The notes under the pieces were generated by a model. The model ran no database searches and had not been told where the DNA came from. It saw only the letters and a program-made list of their open reading frames with translations. A DNA stretch of 64,000 nucleotides. Source: Lagopus muta. Taxonomy: Eukaryota; Chordata; Aves; Galliformes; Phasianidae. The translations under genes were made by a program, and so were the position numbers. The DNA is taken from the NCBI RefSeq assembly GCF_023343835.1, contig NC_064472.1, positions 46,261,799 to 46,325,798 of the forward strand, in the 5' to 3' direction. The stretch's first letter is position 1, and each line of letters opens with the position of its first letter. Positions 12,701-24,700 of the stretch are shown here, in pieces.

Positions 12701-15700
12701 GTATTTTTTTTTTAGTTATTATTCTGGAGATGTTGGTTTTAACAGCTTCTCTTCCTTTAGAACAGATAGAACTAGTTATTTCTAGCCAGTTATCTCGTAC
12801 TGTATTAGCTAGAAGTAAGTGTCCTGGTAGCTTAAACATAAAAGTGCATGGAAGTATCCTCTCTGAAACTAATCTAGTCAGTCAGCTTTCCTGAAACTGC
12901 ACTGAGTATTGTGAGGAAAAAAATTATTCATGCTAGACTTTGGTTATCTCAACAAGAACAAGCTGTGCCTTCATCCATATTGTCTTCTAGCCATACACAG
13001 ACACTCTAAAGGTCACATAGTCTCATCTCAAACAAAACCAAACAAATAATATGATGTATCTTGCTTGCGTTTCTTTCCCACTGAGTGTCTTCAGACAGGC
13101 AACATCCTTCAGCTGTTCTGGCTAGTACAAAACAGCTGTGAAATAACGTTAGTTCTTCTGACATTTACTGGATGTTTCTTGCTGAGATCCAACTGTTAAT
13201 CAGAAAGTCTACGCGTTGCAAGTTATCTACAGTGAATTCTGAATAACTTCTTAAAATGATGCTTCTGCCATATTAGTTGGAGTCTGTATGTGGTTTGTAA
13301 AGCTGAGAAAGGCAAATATATGAAATTCAGAGAGGGGTTGGCTACACTTAATAACCAGGAGTCCTCAATGCTTCCCATTCATATTTGCACACATCCTTTC
13401 TCCTTCATAAATACTGTGAGTAGTGAAAAGATGTCAACAAAGACAGCAAGACTTCAGGCTTGCTGTTTATGCTGAGCATATGGAGCTGTTGAGCAGATCT
13501 GTAGCATTCACTTATGTCCACTGGAACCCTCGGTGTAGGGATTTCTTACTTATTTGTCAAAGAAACTCACTTAGGCTAAAGATTGTGGTTTTAGAGCAGC
13601 ATCACTTCACACTGCTTTCACTCCATGAGGCACACACTTTTTTTATACGTTCAGACAGTTCCTAAATACTTTCAAGTGCGGTGATTACCATACCCCTCTA
13701 GAGCACGGGTAGGACTCAGTCTGGAAAATATCTGTAGCCACTGCCAGTGACCTTCTGAAACCCCCACACTCATTACTCTATTGCTGGAATGTTGTTAATG
13801 TCTCTTACAGTTGGTGTGGGAGAAAACTAAATCAACTTATTTGGAGTTGCATCCCTTCCCCTCCTGTGAAGACACTAGAATTATCCTTGAAAACACCTTG
13901 TTCTTACGATGATACTTGGGGCTTTTATTGTTTTTGTGTCAGATTTTGTTGTTCTCTTAGTTCTTATCTTCCCTGAGCAGCTTTTTGTTTTCTTCTGTGG
14001 TAAGATAAGCTAATTTCAGGTTGTTAAGCTAATGAAGGTTGTTGACAGTTGTATCAAAGCATTAAGAATGCTCCCTTTACCATTCAGTCCTCTCCTTTGG
14101 AAATTATTGCTTAGAAAAAAGTCAGCAGACTTTTTCTTCTACAGGTCTCCTTTTGTCCATTCGTGAAATCAGAATGTTTGTACTTAGGAACTTAGTTTTA
14201 TTTATAAAATGGTGGAAATGTACAGTTAAGGCCAATGAAAACCACCTTAATGCCAAATGCTTCTATATAAAGGAAATTCCAGATACGTTCCCGCATCGTC
14301 ATGAATTCCTGGATGCTTTCAGGGGCTACTGAACCTGATTAAAATAATTATGGAAGTTTCTTAAAGTAAATACGGTATTTATTTGAAATTTCCATTGTAT
14401 CATACTACTTGAATGTCTGTTTGTTCTTACTACTTGGACTAGTTGAAAGACATTATAATGGTTATGAAGCATTCAGGCTCCATAATTGTATTTGAAGCAA
14501 ATAGTTCATATTTTTTAAATAACAGTTTTTTTTCTCTTAACTAATTTGCTTTGTTCTTTTGATTTCTTTGAAATTGGCCCTGTTACTTCAGTAATTATTT
14601 TCTGACAGGAGTTTTCACCTGGGATACTCCATTTGCAAGGACACTGAGTAGAATGCTACTCAAAATCATTGAAGTAGGACTGTTTATAAATATGACAGAT
14701 CCTCTTAAGGATGTTTTCAAAAGACATAATTTCCAGGGTGCGAGTGGTGGTTTCTGATTCTGATTTCTTTGTGAAAGCTGTAATAGTTATAGTTTTTCTT
14801 ATCTAAATAGTATAATTTTTTTTATCCTGTGATGTGTATGAAATAATGCAAATTTTTAATCATGAGTTATTTTTTCTTAAAATGAAATAGAGTCATAGAA
14901 ATTGTTTGAATTGGATCTGTATGCATATTGAATATTTCTTTCTGTTCAAGTCATGTAGCTTCTGTTGTTCATAACAGAACTGATGGTAGTTTCTGAGACT
15001 TGTTTACGCAACTCTCAAACAAGCTGGGTACCTCCTGTTTAGTAGGATATACATTTGTCATCATTTTTATTAAATTCTATCAAAAAAAGTTGAAAATGGA
15101 CTTCACCAAAACAGTTGAGTTTGGCTTGAGTATTTTGAGAAGATTGTTCCTGTGGACTTTGCAGACTTAATTTTGGGTTCAGTAAATTGTTCTGGAATTT
15201 AGTGAAATACTTAAGACAACTGTACCAATGACTGTAAATGGGAAAATACTGTTCTCTGAATTACTAGCTGAATCTATGGCTGAAGTCCATTCTTACGGTG
15301 TAGGGAATCTGCTTTGGCAGAGGGGTTGGACTCGATGATCTCTGGATGTCCCTTCCAACCCCTATGATTCTGTGATTTGCAGGGAGGAGAAGAGCAAGAC
15401 CTAGACTGAATTAGTATGGGAATATTTAATAGACCACTCTGTGTTTCAGTTATAAGTCTTCTTTCTGCTATGTGCTATGTGGAATCTGTTTGCAGTTATG
15501 AAGCTTTATTCTCTTTCAGACTAAGCTTCTTATGTGGTGACAGATTTCAAAAGAATGTATTTTGGTGTGTATTGTGACTGTGTATTATTCTCTTTACAAG
15601 TGACTAACTATAGAGTTTTTACACCTCTGTTATATAAAAACAGAGCAAGTCAGCAGTGACCTGCAAAGGTAATTGCTCAAATCTAGATAAATAATCTTAT

Positions 15701-18700
15701 AATTATATACATCCCTTTTCTTTTTCCCAAGGGCACACGTACAGGAGTAATGAGTATTGGATGCCAAAATGTCAGGTATAAGTAGACTTCTTTGTGCAAA
15801 TGAGAGATTATAATGAATTGGCATCAATTTTTCATACCACAGGATTGGCTCATTGAATTCCTGAGACACAATTCCCTCCAATGCTACTACTGGCAATGAG
15901 TGTTTGAATAACTATGTTACATGTGCTTTGCTGAAATTTTCTAAAACTGATCTGTTATAATTGTTGTTTTGGGTTTTTTTTCCTCCTCTCCTCTTTTCTC
16001 TTTTCTGTACAGGTGATTTCTATTCTCTGCTTTCCAAGCTGCTAGGAGAAAGGGAAGATGTTGTTCACGTGCATAAACAAAACCCTACAGAAAAGGCAGA
16101 ATCAGATCTTGTAGCTGAGATTGCTAATGTAGTCCAAAAGAAGGACCTTGCCAGAGAGATCACAAATCATGAGAGGGACAGTACTGTTCTTGTCAGAGAC
16201 AGAATTCACAAATTTCACAGACTAGAGTCTACCTTGAGGCCACCAGAAAACAAACAGTTTCCTTTACAACAGCCTAAGCATGCTGAGGGAAGCTGGGAAA
16301 AAGAAAATACAGGAGGTGGGTTAGGGGTTAATTTTATACAGTGAAATGCCATTTAAGAGCTGTGATCCACATTAGCAAATCTGAAGGGAATATCAGTTGA
16401 TACTTTGAAGTATTTTATATAGCAGCTTTCCTAATTGTGGAAATGTTCTGCCTTATTTTAAGAGGGGTTTCATTGTTTTCTTCCCCTCCATATGTGAAAA
16501 ACAGTACTGGTACTGTTTGGATTGTAGAGGTTGTTTTCCAGTTTAAAAGATTTTGTATCAATAATGCTAAAACTGGCTAAAACCAAAAGTACATGCTAAT
16601 CACAGGGAGTGAGGAGTTTTCTTAATACAGTTAATTACTTTGAAGTAGTCACTGAGATAACTGCTGTACTTTAATTTTTTGGATTTATTTGGTTTGTCAG
16701 ACACAAGATTTTTGAGATTCACTGCTGTAATTCTGTTGGCTGTTTTTTCCCTCATTCCAAAAGAGTTGCAGTTAATGATGAAAAAGTCTTCAGAAGTAAA
16801 ATATTCATTACAAATTGGCTTTGGCTATCCTAATATTTCTGCACAGGCCGTTGCATTATACTAGGATTACAATTAATTCCCTTCAGGTTTCCATGACAGC
16901 AGAAACCTTAGAAGTGTTGTGTTTGTTTTAGTTGCATTTTTGTCTGTGTGATTGTGCTTAGTTTTGCTAATGTGGAAAGCCAGATAATGCAGCATGTGAT
17001 CAGTATCTTATTTAAAACAAAACAAAACAAAAACTGGTATGTATGCATGGAAGTCATCTGTATGCGTAAGTTGCAGCAGCACATGCTTGCTTTTATGTTG
17101 CAACCAACAAACTTGATGTTTCAAAGTACTGTTGTATACAATTATACATCATTCATTTGATTGTTTATTTCTATTCAAAATGTAGTGTTATGTGAGCTTT
17201 TGTTACAGTATTCAAATGCAGCACAGTTCTAGGTATGTATTAAATGGAAAGCCAAAGCTAGGGACTTTCCAGTGTTCTCTTATTTCAGTTGGTTAAATGA
17301 AAGCCTTGTCAAATTATTAGCATAGAGGGCAAAAAAAAAACAAACAAAACCAACAGGATATTGTCACTTGCCTAACAAGTTAAATGTGATTCCATAAGCA
17401 ACAGTGGAGTTCAATTATTGGAAGGGTAGCATGCATATATCTGCAAAACCATTTTGTTAACTTCAAAATGATCACATGTGATGTGCAGAAGGAAAAAGGC
17501 TTGGATAAGTCTTTGTTTTAACTGATTCAGGTGAAAGAGTGTCAGCGAAGTGAATAAATGCCATATTCACAACACCATATTATGGCATTAATTCTGACTG
17601 TAGAAAGTGTTTTCTCTGATACTTTAGTTGCTCTGTATTTATCTGAGGGGAATATGTTGGCGGAGCACTAATAAATGCACTTCTAAAAGTTGCAGTTCTG
17701 AGATAAAGCAAAACTGAAATGATGTTAGCGTTCTTTCCCATTGTTTCTTGCTGCTAATTACAGAAATTTTGAACAGCAGAAGCTGTCAGCGCCATCTTTT
17801 GGTAAAATATTTAGTGCAATAAAGTCTTTAATCACATCCAGATTTTTGGATGTATGTGTACTAGAAAACAGAACCTTGCTTCTTTAACGGTTTTTTTTCT
17901 CTAATAGAGAAAGAAGATTTAAGGCTTTAAGTTGTGGTGATTTAATGAAAAGAAACATTGCACCCTTCATAAAACTGTTATATTGAATTTAAAAAATTCT
18001 GCTTGTTAGAAGACTGTGGCTTCTGCAAAATTACAACATCCATTTCATTTAACTGCTTAACCAGAATTGTAAAAATTTAATATTTTTAGTCTTGCCAAAT
18101 ATTCTATTTTTTTAACATGTGACTGATGTGAAATCTCTAGTGACCAGGTAAGTAAGGTTGTTGTAATTATGTCTATAAGCTTATGCCACTGCTGTTCCCA
18201 CACTGTTATATTATTACTGTGTGACTGTTCATTGGTCAGTCATGTTGTACTGCATCACTGCAACAGCACAATTGCATCTCCTAATTGTAGCTTACAGCAT
18301 AATTTTCCAGTTTTAAAAACTCCTTTTAGAGCTCTTGTTTACATTTGTCAAAATGTAGATAAAAACTGTGGTCACGGAGAGTAAATGAAGGGAATGAATA
18401 AAATTCATAAAGTTAAGATCTGCCAAGGGTTTACAGAGAGTAAGTTGTAATTTTACTGATAAGTAGAGGTTTCACCCTTTCAATTCTAGGGAAATTAGAA
18501 GCCGATTTGCATTTTGGAAGTCTGTTTAATTCTTAATAATGTTACTGAATCAGAAGAATTGCCATTCAGATGTTCTGATCCTTAGTTTAGAAGTCACATT
18601 TACAACAAAACCACTGATTGTTGTATAGCTGTATTTTTAAGTTATTTTAATGGGTATAAGTCATTGCTTGGTTTCATATGTAACTGGTTGTGGGTGCTTT

Positions 18701-21700
18701 TGTAGGGAATTAATAATAGTTTCAGATGTATGTGAATTTAGTATGCAAGCTTTTGTAAGAAAAGTGAGTTCCCTTTTAGATACACCTTTTTACGAGGGCT
18801 TCCTGTGTGAATCAAAGGGGAAAAAAAAAACAACAAACCATAATAAATGAATTTTGAAAAACGGTAAGAAAATGCAATTTCTTGTGATTAAGAATATTTA
18901 AAGTCATTTTCAACCTAAATGATTCTATTATTTTATTGGTTTTATCTATCAGCAATCTTTTAGCCTTTTAAAAAGGACAACAAAATTTTGTATTTTGCAG
19001 TACATGACTTTTGAGAAACTGAATTTTACAAAGACCAAAATGTATGTTTCTGTGTTTAGACTTGCAGATGTGCTAGAATTTTTTTTTTTTTTGAAAAGTC
19101 TTAGTGATCAAGAAACATCAAAACATTAAACATGCATAAGTGTGGGATGGACAAGTGGCACTGGATTTGCATCCTTTCATTCCTTTTGAAACCCTAGTGT
19201 CCTGGTTGAGGCTAGTGTACCTCGCACTGTGCCTGCTGTTAATGATCAGTACTGTACAGAGGTGCTGTGGATTTTTTGAATGTGTGTAATTTTTTTCTTC
19301 ACAGTTCTTTTAGCTTGAAGCTTTTTTTTTTCTAGACTAAAACTACTACAGATTAGGATATAATTTGTTTCAGAATTTCATGGTTGATTGTGTTCACAGC
19401 AGATCATGACTGTCTTAGATTTGCCTTAGTTTCTCTGTAACCTACTCTGTTATCTAAAGCTGCAAAGATAAAATTGCAATAAATATCAAGATATGTTTGT
19501 AAAGGTAAAATATATATCTTAGTTAGGTTTCAGCACTATTTTTCTCTTTTCCTGGAGTAGATTGTAGAAGGTTGTTTTCTGTCCTCTGCACCTCTTCACA
19601 GTATTAAGGGAAGTGGGGGTTATGGTTGTCAGGTTGAAGAGGTTGGGGTTTGTGTCCCATCTCATTTTTTCTTTCATAATGCAGCAGCAATGCAAACCAA
19701 CCTCTTGGATTTCATATTAAGCACTTTATCTGTGAGAAATTAATTTTCTTAGTCAACACTCTGCAATTTTTCCAATTTTTTTTCTGCCTTTAATCACTCA
19801 ATTTTTACATGCAACATAGGTTAAAGCAAACTTCTGTTTCTAATTTTAATCTTAGTTACAGCTGTGTTTTTCTTTCTTCTTCACTGGGGAGTTTTCCAAT
19901 TTAAGACAAGTGCAGGAAGTATTCTACTTGTTAGCAGTGTTCACTTGCTTAATTCCTGTATTTTTGATTTAGTATGAAGATCAGATCTGTGTTACTTAAA
20001 AACTGCTCTGCATTTGTTCTTAAACAGTGTCCTATTTCATAAACAGTGATAGATATTATGCCCTTTGTTTCTTTCATCAAACTTAGATATCCGTTTCCTA
20101 TTCATGCCTGTAATCTACATTAAAAATATTTATGTACTATAATATATATATAATTTTATATAATGATTAACAGTTGTGTGTTTCTGTAATCGATCAGTGT
20201 TAGAAAGTATTTGCAGAGCTCCTCAGACATCTAGAATCTGTGTAGCTATATGCTTATAAGGCACAGAAGAATGAAGTCAGTAGAAGTCTTGAAATGTCTG
20301 TGTTCCTGCAAATAACGGATACCAGTGTTTGTGCATGCTTTACTGCAATAAAATTATGCTTGGAATTGAATTGCAGTGTTTTCATGAAAATTATGCATGT
20401 AAGGTAATATTCATACAATATCAAACACTCCTGTTTACCAATTTTATGTTTTGTTTTGTTTTTGTTTTTATAAATACACTGCATTAATGTCTTTTGTTTC
20501 TTTGATCAGATTTCCACATAGAAGAGGCTACAGAGTGGCCAGGGTTAGACCTCAAACTAGGCCAAGTTTCTGGTTTGGCTCTGGACCCTGAGAACAACCT
20601 AGTTATCTTCCACAGAGGTGATCATGTTTGGGATGAAAAGTAAGTAGATCCTTTGCAGAATTACATGTTAAAAGATCAAATTGGTGTATGCTGTTTGAGT
20701 GTCTTCTTGAAGAAACAAAGTAGATCCTTTTCTATTTAAGATTCAGCTCTTTGTACAGATCCTTTGCTACTTAAAATTCAACTCTTTGGCTGAAAGTGCC
20801 TTGAGGAGACTCAGAGCTTGTGACTGACAGGTGTCATTTATGGGGTTGCTAGAGCTTTGGACAATAAGAACATTTCTCTAAGGATTAACATCATTGTACA
20901 TTTGGTTCCAAAACTGCATGCCCTAATTAGTGTGATCTTAATTATTCCTACTTCTCCATGTTGTTGTCTGGATTAACTAGCCTGGAAGAATTATATTTTA
21001 GTAAGATTTACTAAATGTATGGGTGTAAGGCATGCAGAGCTAGTTTTGGTTCATCTGGATTGAGTGCATCTATCTCTATATCCACTGGGGCCAAAAAAAA
21101 TTGATTGTTAAAGAGAACATGCTCAGAACATTTTTTTCATTACTGACTTAATTAAAAACTAGTGTAATCTCAAAAAGAGAAGAAAAGCCATTCTTCTAGT
21201 GTTTAATACACCCAAAAATACATAATCTAAGGACAGAACATTCCAAATAGAGTATGGTGGCCCTGTTTATATAATGCTGTCTTTCACTTTTATTTTTATT
21301 TATAGTTTAGGAATCCCTGCGAAACCTTTACACCATTATCAGTGAATTCTAGAGTTTGACATTGGACACTGTGTGGAAAAAGTCAGCTTCAAAGAATTAT
21401 TGTATCTGCTAGCTAAGCACTTCATTCGATATTGTTAGGTTTCCTTTTGCAAATGAAGTGCATTCATTTTTAGTTCATCTTACGACTTCTTATTTCTGCA
21501 GCTTCTTTATTGAAACATGGTAACTGATAGGGACAAAGTTCAGAGGCTTAATGTAATCAATACTCCTTTGTGTAATAATTGTGTCATTCCTGTCGCTTTT
21601 AGATGTGGAGGATAAGAAATTAACTCAGAAGTTAATGTATTTAGTAGGAAATACATAGGTAATTGAGTATATATTTTTCTTTGCAAATCTTAAACATGAT

Positions 21701-24700
21701 CAATTGAACCTGAAAGCTCAGAATTTTTCTATTTTAGTGCATACTACAGGAACAAATTTAAAAAAAAAAAAAAAAAAAAAAGAATCTGTGCTATTAGAAA
21801 CTGTAGAAACTGTGCAAGTGTTTCCAGTGCGTTATTAATATATGCCATAAAAGCTGGATTCTTGATCAACTAAATATAGCTGAATGAATGCCTTGTGCTG
21901 TGTTGTAAGGCAGCCTTAGTCTGCTTTTGGAGCACAGTTATGCAATGTCAAGTCCTGTAATATAGTAGCAGCTTTTTCAGTGGCTCTTAGCTCTTTCTTG
22001 GCATAGTTTAAAAAATAAAATAATAATAATTCCTTTAAATTATTCATGTTCTCTTACCACATACTGTTTTCAGTTTAGTCTTTCATGCTGTGTGTGCAGT
22101 GTGCAAAAAGATGGAACTATTCACCTGGTTGAGCAATTAATCATTTGAAAGCTTTTGGTTTTCGTGATGAAAAAAGATTGACTGTGAGTAAATGATAGAG
22201 AGAAAAAAAAAAAAGAAAAAAAGAATATAGAATCTTTCTTAAACGTTTATTGCATTCCTGACAAGGTAGTTAGATTTAATTTAGTCTGGATATTGACTAA
22301 GAATAGAGCTCTGCATTGTACTTTCAAGGGTTATGAGGTCAGGTGATCTGTCTAAGCTTAATACATAGCATGCCAGAAAGACACTAGATGTGGTACTAAA
22401 TTGTTTATGTTAGTATGAAGCGTCCAGCTGAGAAGCAGAAAAATAGCTGTGAAATTGGAGTTTGAAGTTAGAAGTTGTGACATTCAGCGTATTTTAGCTG
22501 TCCTTTGATATGAAACTGCAGAATCTACTAGAAAACAATGATGGGAGCAGAGCAATATAATGTTTAACAATAAGGTGTTCTTTTGTTTGTTTTTGTTTTT
22601 TTTAAATATTTTTTTATTCCCATTTATCAAATAAAAAAGAAATGCTGACTACCTTGTAAAATGGTCGTAAGCCCTAGGAAGAGTGGCTCTGTAGCACACT
22701 AGTCTAACTCGTAGAGAAGAACATTTTTCAGGGAGAAGATGCAAGAAATTCCATTCCATATCCTCATTTCAGTGTTCACTAAGCTTCCTTTGCTGAAAAT
22801 ATTATATTTATCTTATTATTATATTATCTCATATTTATGCTGAAACCACTCATTTCCCAGAAGAGCTGAGTAGTTATTAACAGGGAAAGCTTAGAATTCT
22901 GGGCAGGGCTGTTTCTAGGATCCAGAATAATAATCAGGAAAGTTGATAGTTTTTTAAGCTAACTAGTCAGTTAGAGATGGAATCTTTTTTTCTTCTTGTT
23001 GTTGCTGTTGTTTTCATGGAATGCGTACCCTCACTAAGATTCTCTTCTGTGATTAGCTGTGCTGATTAATACTAATAGTGTCCACTGAGCTTGACCTTCA
23101 GCTGTTTTCACTTGTATCCATTAATGTGGGCGTAACTAACACATTTTAGCAAAGATAAACAGGTAGCAAACAAACATTTATCATGCAGCTGTGGAAGGCA
23201 GGAGTAAGATTGTTGGCCCCAAACCTACATCTTTGCATTCATACATAAAGATATAACGTTAGCCAAGTATCTTAGAAACTGCTGTGCTGCTGCCAAGCAT
23301 TAGCTCTGTCTGTCCAGTGTTGCTTTTCCAGTGGTCTTCTATGCCTGCAACAAAGTCTTAGGAGTATCGGGACCTTGGGCCCCTGCCATTTACTGAAGTT
23401 AGCCAACGTGAGTTGGGCCTTTTTGGGAGACTTTGTGGGTTTGTTCTTTTTATTTTTTTCTTTAACCTGGAGTGTTGTATGTGAAGTTGATAAAGGGACT
23501 GGGATATACCCTTCTGTGAGGCAGCTGGGAAGGCTGGAGATCTCGTCAATGTCTATAAATACCTGAATAGAGAGTGCAAAGGGGACAGAGCCAAGCTCTG
23601 TTCTGTGGTGCCCAGCAGCTGGACAAGAGGCCGTGGACACAAACTGGAGCACAAGAGGTTCACTCAGATCATATGTGCTGTGTGGGTGGTGGAGCGCTGG
23701 TACAGGTCCAGGCTGTGGGGCCTGGAGACCTTCAGAAGCTGCCTGAGCATGGGCACAGGCACCCTGCACTGTGTGGCCTTTCCGGAACAGCTGTTGGACC
23801 AAAAGATGCAGAGGACCGTGCCAACCTCAAATATTCTGTGATTCTGTGCATTTCAACATAATGTCTTGGCAAAGTGTTCAGGAAGGGCTCTGCAGAGAGT
23901 TCTAGTAACATTTTGTTCATGATCATTTCCAGCTAACGGGATATATTGATTTTTGTCAGCAGATAAATAAGTAGCAACAGATAGTCAGCGTACATAAAGA
24001 TGATATCTAAACACTATTTTTTTTTTAATCCTAGTCTATGTGTAAACTTGAATGCATTATTTTACAGGTTTTTCTGGTTACAAATGAAGCTGGTGTTGCT
24101 TTTCCACAATAAAAATTCTAGACATATGAATATTTAATATTTCGGAGAGACTAGGCTGTTAGGACTATGGAATTTAAAGCCTTAATAGCTATATTCATTA
24201 TCTTGTCTGTGACTATGAAATATATTCTTGTTTACCAAGTTGCATCAGTCATGTCTGGGTTTTTCTTAGGGGGATTAAAAATGGTCTTAAAAATATAAGG
24301 CAGGAGGGCAGAGCATGTCATTTATTAACATTTTTTATCCATAACCTAGTACCATTTTTTAACATTTATATCTAAATTTTGTTGATAGAATTTTAATGAA
24401 GGTTAACAGAGCATCTGAAGGCTGAATGCATTCAATTTGAAGTGTTGAAGGAATAGCCAGCTTCTCTGTAGGAATACAAAAAGCTGATTATTATTTTCTT
24501 TATGCATCGTATGGTAGTTTTATGTCTGGAACATTAATCAGTTCTGGTTTTTAATGTCCAGAGTACATAATAATGTTATAATTGTTTAAATAATTTTTTT
24601 ATTAATAAATTCCATTTACTTTGAAAATTGTGCGTGGAGCTTTGCAGGTAAGATATATATGTATGTATACATTACACTGGTTCATTCTGGTAATTATGCC

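Larger units (their letters stand above)
4960..16012 (+). other. PAM: PAM intron, 11 kb, before exon A
   Basis: The largest intron here. It holds one CR1 (8733-9285), a short CR1 tail (15296-15378), a TAA-type microsatellite (10535-10558) and a 21-base T-run near 11018. Between 11.4 and 13.9 kb the sequence is less AT-rich and has two overlapping opposite-strand open frames near 12.0-12.4 kb, with no splice or family support. Nothing else is recognised. Confidence 0.8.

Noticed and set aside
23272..23802. 176-codon minus-strand open frame
   Set aside because: Mostly antisense to a plus-strand CR1, whose GC-rich sequence lacks stops in that frame. No splice or start support.
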